Origin: an uncultured Actinomycetes bacterium
GTDB taxonomy: Bacteria > Actinomycetota > Actinomycetes > Nanopelagicales > Nanopelagicaceae
Direction of reading: 5' to 3'
NCBI GenBank assembly: GCA_903918325.1
Contig: CAIXDY010000170.1
Span: 1-7,751, forward strand
DNA: 7,751 nucleotides
Part shown: positions 5,919 to 7,751 of the stretch, piece after piece
How the letters are laid out: each line of letters starts with the position of its first letter
How positions within the stretch are numbered: the first letter of the stretch is position 1
Notes under the pieces: generated by a model
Database searches by the model: none
What the model saw: the letters and a program-made list of their open reading frames with translations, nothing else
What the model was told of the DNA's origin: nothing
Made by a program: the position numbers and the translations under genes

Positions 5919-6791
5919 ATGGATTTATCGGTAGAAGAGTCAACGGATGTAAATGCCGTTGCCGGAGCATTCTCCGTTCACTTAGATAACTTCGATGGAC
6001 CCTTCGACCTCTTGTTACAGCTCATTTCGCGGCACAAGATGGATATCACTGAGATCTCCTTGAGCTTAGTAACCGATGAATTCATCGCCTTTATCAGGGC
6101 TCTGGAGGCCTCTGGTGAGGGTTGGCGCTTAGATCAAGCCACTGAGTTCTTGGTCGTAGCGGCAACGCTGTTGGATCTCAAAGCTGCCCGCTTACTTCCA
6201 AGTGGTGAGGTTGAGGATGAAGAAGATCTAGCGCTGCTTGAGGCCCGTGACATTCTCTTCGCCCGCCTACTTCAATATCGCGCTTTCAAAGAGATCGCGG
6301 CGACCTTCAGCGAGCGCATTACGGTGGCCGATAAGTTCTTCCCTCGAGTTGTTGCCCTTGATTCCACCTTGAGTGCACTCCTGCCTGAGGTTCTCATCGG
6401 AGTTGGCCCAGCCCGATTTGCCGCCATAGCCGAACGCGTTCTCACGCCAAAGAGCTCTCCACATGTCAGCGTTGAGCATCTCCACCTTCCTTTGGTCAGC
6501 GTGGCCGAGGAGTCTCGACTAGTAGTTGAGGCTTTGCGCAAATCAAAGTCGATGAGTTTTAGAAATCTAGTCTCCGATGCACAAAATACTCTCGTAGTGG
6601 TGGCTCGATTTTTAGCCCTTCTCGACCTCTACCGCCAAGGGGTTCTGCGCTTCAACCAAGTAATCGCCATGGGAGAACTTCAGATCAGTTGGACTGGCTC
6701 TGAGTCCGGCGATGTGGAAATTAGCGATGAGTTTGATATTCCAGTGATTGCAGAAGATGACCAGGCAACAGAAGGTAGTGAGAATGTCTAA
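5919..6791 (+). CDS. scpA: Segregation and condensation protein ScpA (kleisin)
   Basis: ScpA is the kleisin subunit that bridges the SMC heads and, with ScpB, forms the bacterial condensin that organises and segregates the chromosome. The 290-residue protein has the N-terminal signature FSVHLDNFDGPFDLLLQLISRH at about residues 18-39, then KMDITEISLSLVTDEF, and the helix EFLVVAATLLDLKAARLLP (76-94). A winged-helix-like C-terminal part (about 196-258, SRLVVEALRKSKSMSFRNLV) would contact the other SMC head. The end is acidic and probably flexible (about 261-290, ESGDVEISDEFD). ATG 5919 is preceded by AGGGTGAGG. It is divergent from parA and overlaps scpB by 8 bases, so the two are translationally coupled. 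No smc gene lies in the window. Confidence 0.95.
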   Translation: MDLSVEESTDVNAVAGAFSVHLDNFDGPFDLLLQLISRHKMDITEISLSLVTDEFIAFIRALEASGEGWRLDQATEFLVVAATLLDLKAARLLPSGEVEDEEDLALLEARDILFARLLQYRAFKEIAATFSERITVADKFFPRVVALDSTLSALLPEVLIGVGPARFAAIAERVLTPKSSPHVSVEHLHLPLVSVAEESRLVVEALRKSKSMSFRNLVSDAQNTLVVVARFLALLDLYRQGVLRFNQVIAMGELQISWTGSESGDVEISDEFDIPVIAEDDQATEGSENV

Positions 6792-7335
6792 TGTAGAAGT
6801 TGAGCGTTCCATCGAGGCTATCTTGATGGTCGTTGATGAACCGGTGTCGGAGATTGTTTTGGCGCAGGTTTTAGAAAGGACTGTTGAAGAGATCGAGGCG
6901 GCTCTAGCGCATTTAGAGACCACCTACGACGAGCGGGGCTTTTCGTTGCGCAAAATCAACGGGGGATGGCGCTTCTACAGCCATCCAGAATTCAGTGCAG
7001 TTGTAGAAAAATTTGTTTTAGATGGGCAGCAATCTAGGTTGACCCAGGCCGCCCTGGAGACGCTTTCAGTGATCGCTTATCGCCAGCCAGTCTCGCGTGC
7101 TCGGGTCTCAGCTATTCGCGGCGTGAACGTTGAAGCGGTTATGAAGACTCTGATTACTCGCGGCCTTGTTGAAGAGTCCGGGATTGAGCATGAAACTGGG
7201 GCAATTCTCTATAAGACCACCAGCTACTTTTTAGAGCGCCTAGGGCTCAACTCACTCGCTGATTTGCCAGCTTTAGCGCCGTACCTGCCCAACCTGGATG
7301 GCCTGGACGAAATCCTCGATTCGCTAACCGACTAG
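6784..7335 (+). CDS. scpB: Segregation and condensation protein ScpB (kite subunit)
   Basis: ScpB is the kite subunit; a dimer of tandem winged helices binds the ScpA linker in SMC-ScpAB. This 183-residue protein has the N-terminal winged helix (about 4-77, VERSIEAILMVVDEPVSEIVL through GGWRFYSHPEF). The second winged helix (about 84-155) carries the family signature LTQAALETLSVIAYRQPVSR and then IRGVNVEAVMKTLITRGLVEESG. It closes with LGLNSLADLPALAPYLP. ATG 6784 is chosen because GAAGG (6771-6775) lies 8 bases upstream and MSNVEVERSIEAIL starts where the family does. A longer in-frame start at 6748 adds 12 residues that do not resemble ScpB. The start overlaps the scpA stop (8 bases), and rluB follows after 42 bases. 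Confidence 0.95.
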   Translation: MSNVEVERSIEAILMVVDEPVSEIVLAQVLERTVEEIEAALAHLETTYDERGFSLRKINGGWRFYSHPEFSAVVEKFVLDGQQSRLTQAALETLSVIAYRQPVSRARVSAIRGVNVEAVMKTLITRGLVEESGIEHETGAILYKTTSYFLERLGLNSLADLPALAPYLPNLDGLDEILDSLTD

Positions 7336-7348
7336 GCTTCGAGGTACT

Positions 7349-7375
7349 CTTTCCTCCTGACTGTCGGGAGGATAG
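7349..7375 (+). promoter_or_regulatory. RNA hairpin covering the rluB Shine-Dalgarno
   Basis: TCCTCC (7352-7357) and GGAGGA (7367-7372) are perfect reverse complements. T7358-G7366, G7359-C7365 and A7360-T7364 extend the stem to 9 pairs around the loop CTG. After one T-T mismatch, two more pairs (T7350-A7374, C7349-G7375) are possible. The right arm is the Shine-Dalgarno GGGAGGA (7366-7372), five bases before the rluB ATG, so the folded mRNA would hide it. No T tract follows, which argues against an intrinsic terminator. Pairing is seen; regulation is inferred. Confidence 0.5.
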
Positions 7376-7377
7376 CC

Positions 7378-7751
7378 ATGGGCCAGATGCGCCTTAATAA
7401 GATAATCGCTGATGCAGGAATTACTAGTCGTCGCGGGGCTGATGAACTCATAGAGTCGGGCCGAGTATCCGTTGATGGAATCACAATCCGAGAGATGGGC
7501 AGCAAATTCGACCCAGATTTAGTTGAAGTGATGGTTGATGGTGAGACAATTTCCCGGTCTTTGTCTAAGAGTTATTTAGTACTTCATAAACCTAAAGGCG
7601 TTTTGTCTACCATGTACGACCCCGATGGGCGCCCTTCTCTGAGTGACTTTATCGACTTAAGAAAAGAACGGCTTTTTCACGTCGGCCGATTAGATAAAGA
7701 TTCCGAGGGTCTTATTTTGCTGACAAACGATGGCGATCTCACCTTCCGCGC
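7378..7751 (+). CDS. rluB: 23S rRNA pseudouridine synthase, RluB/RsuA family (3' end outside window)
   Basis: Family members isomerise a specific rRNA uridine to pseudouridine; RluB acts on 23S rRNA during ribosome assembly. The 124 visible residues begin MGQMRLNKIIADAGITSRR, an S4 RNA-binding domain (about 4-58, with ELIESGRVSVDG). The synthase domain starts at about 66 with YLVLHKPKGVLSTMYDPDGRP and reaches the catalytic motif HVGRLDKDSEGLILLTNDGDL, with catalytic Asp106 (7693-7695). The start is clear: GGGAGGA (7366-7372) lies 5 bases before ATG 7378, though it is buried in a predicted hairpin. The gene sits 42 bp after scpB, an order also known in Mycobacterium and Bacillus. RluB rather than RsuA or RluE/F is chosen from this context; the specific target uridine cannot be told from sequence alone. 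Confidence 0.9.
   Translation, partial: MGQMRLNKIIADAGITSRRGADELIESGRVSVDGITIREMGSKFDPDLVEVMVDGETISRSLSKSYLVLHKPKGVLSTMYDPDGRPSLSDFIDLRKERLFHVGRLDKDSEGLILLTNDGDLTFR

Noticed and set aside
6748..6783. Upstream in-frame scpB start at 6748
   Set aside because: The added residues MQKMTRQQKVVR do not resemble ScpB, and GAAGG sits properly before ATG 6784.
1..7751. Mobile element, CRISPR array, tRNA/rRNA or dif site
   Set aside because: No terminal repeats, regular spaced repeats, transposase, RNA gene or 28-bp dif-like palindrome was found by reading both strands; the XerD here is the chromosomal housekeeping type.

Overview
The window looks like a piece of a low-to-moderate-GC actinobacterial chromosome with very compact gene packing. 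The proteins are actinobacterial in character: CTP synthase with an N-terminus like those of Mycobacterium and Streptomyces, XerD ending in a TTTQIYTL block, and a ParA ATPase next to scpA-scpB-rluB. The DNA is nonetheless AT-rich for that phylum. Gaps are a few bases or overlaps, and the longest intergenic stretch is 82 bp. This fits streamlined freshwater Actinobacteria of the acI / Nanopelagicales type. That placement is an inference from style, not from a marker gene.

Layout. Positions 3-4541 carry a forward block: the C-terminal half of recN (cut by the window start), pyrG, ald and xerD, separated by 26 bp or less (8 bp if the upstream pyrG ATG is used), 3 bp and a 26-bp overlap. A reverse-strand pair runs 5836-4545: parA (TTG start), then a 136-residue protein with a predicted ribbon-helix-helix fold, joined by an ATGA overlap. 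It meets xerD tail to tail with 3 bp between stop codons. An 82-bp divergent control region (5837-5918) separates parA from a second forward block, scpA, scpB and the start of rluB, which is cut by the window end.

Function. The genes centre on chromosome maintenance: RecN (break repair), XerD (dimer resolution), a ParA-type ATPase with a likely DNA-binding partner, and the ScpA/ScpB kleisin and kite subunits of SMC condensin. Also present are CTP synthesis, alanine/ammonium interconversion and a 23S rRNA pseudouridine synthase. The ParA/RHH pair back to back with scpAB is the most system-like element: a small partition-type cassette beside the condensin genes, and possibly co-regulated with them.

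At RNA level, two initiation regions contain good inverted repeats. One encloses the pyrG start at 905, the other covers the rluB Shine-Dalgarno. No RNA genes, insertion sequences, CRISPR arrays, phage genes or convincing intrinsic terminators were seen. No intergenic stretch exceeds 300 bp.
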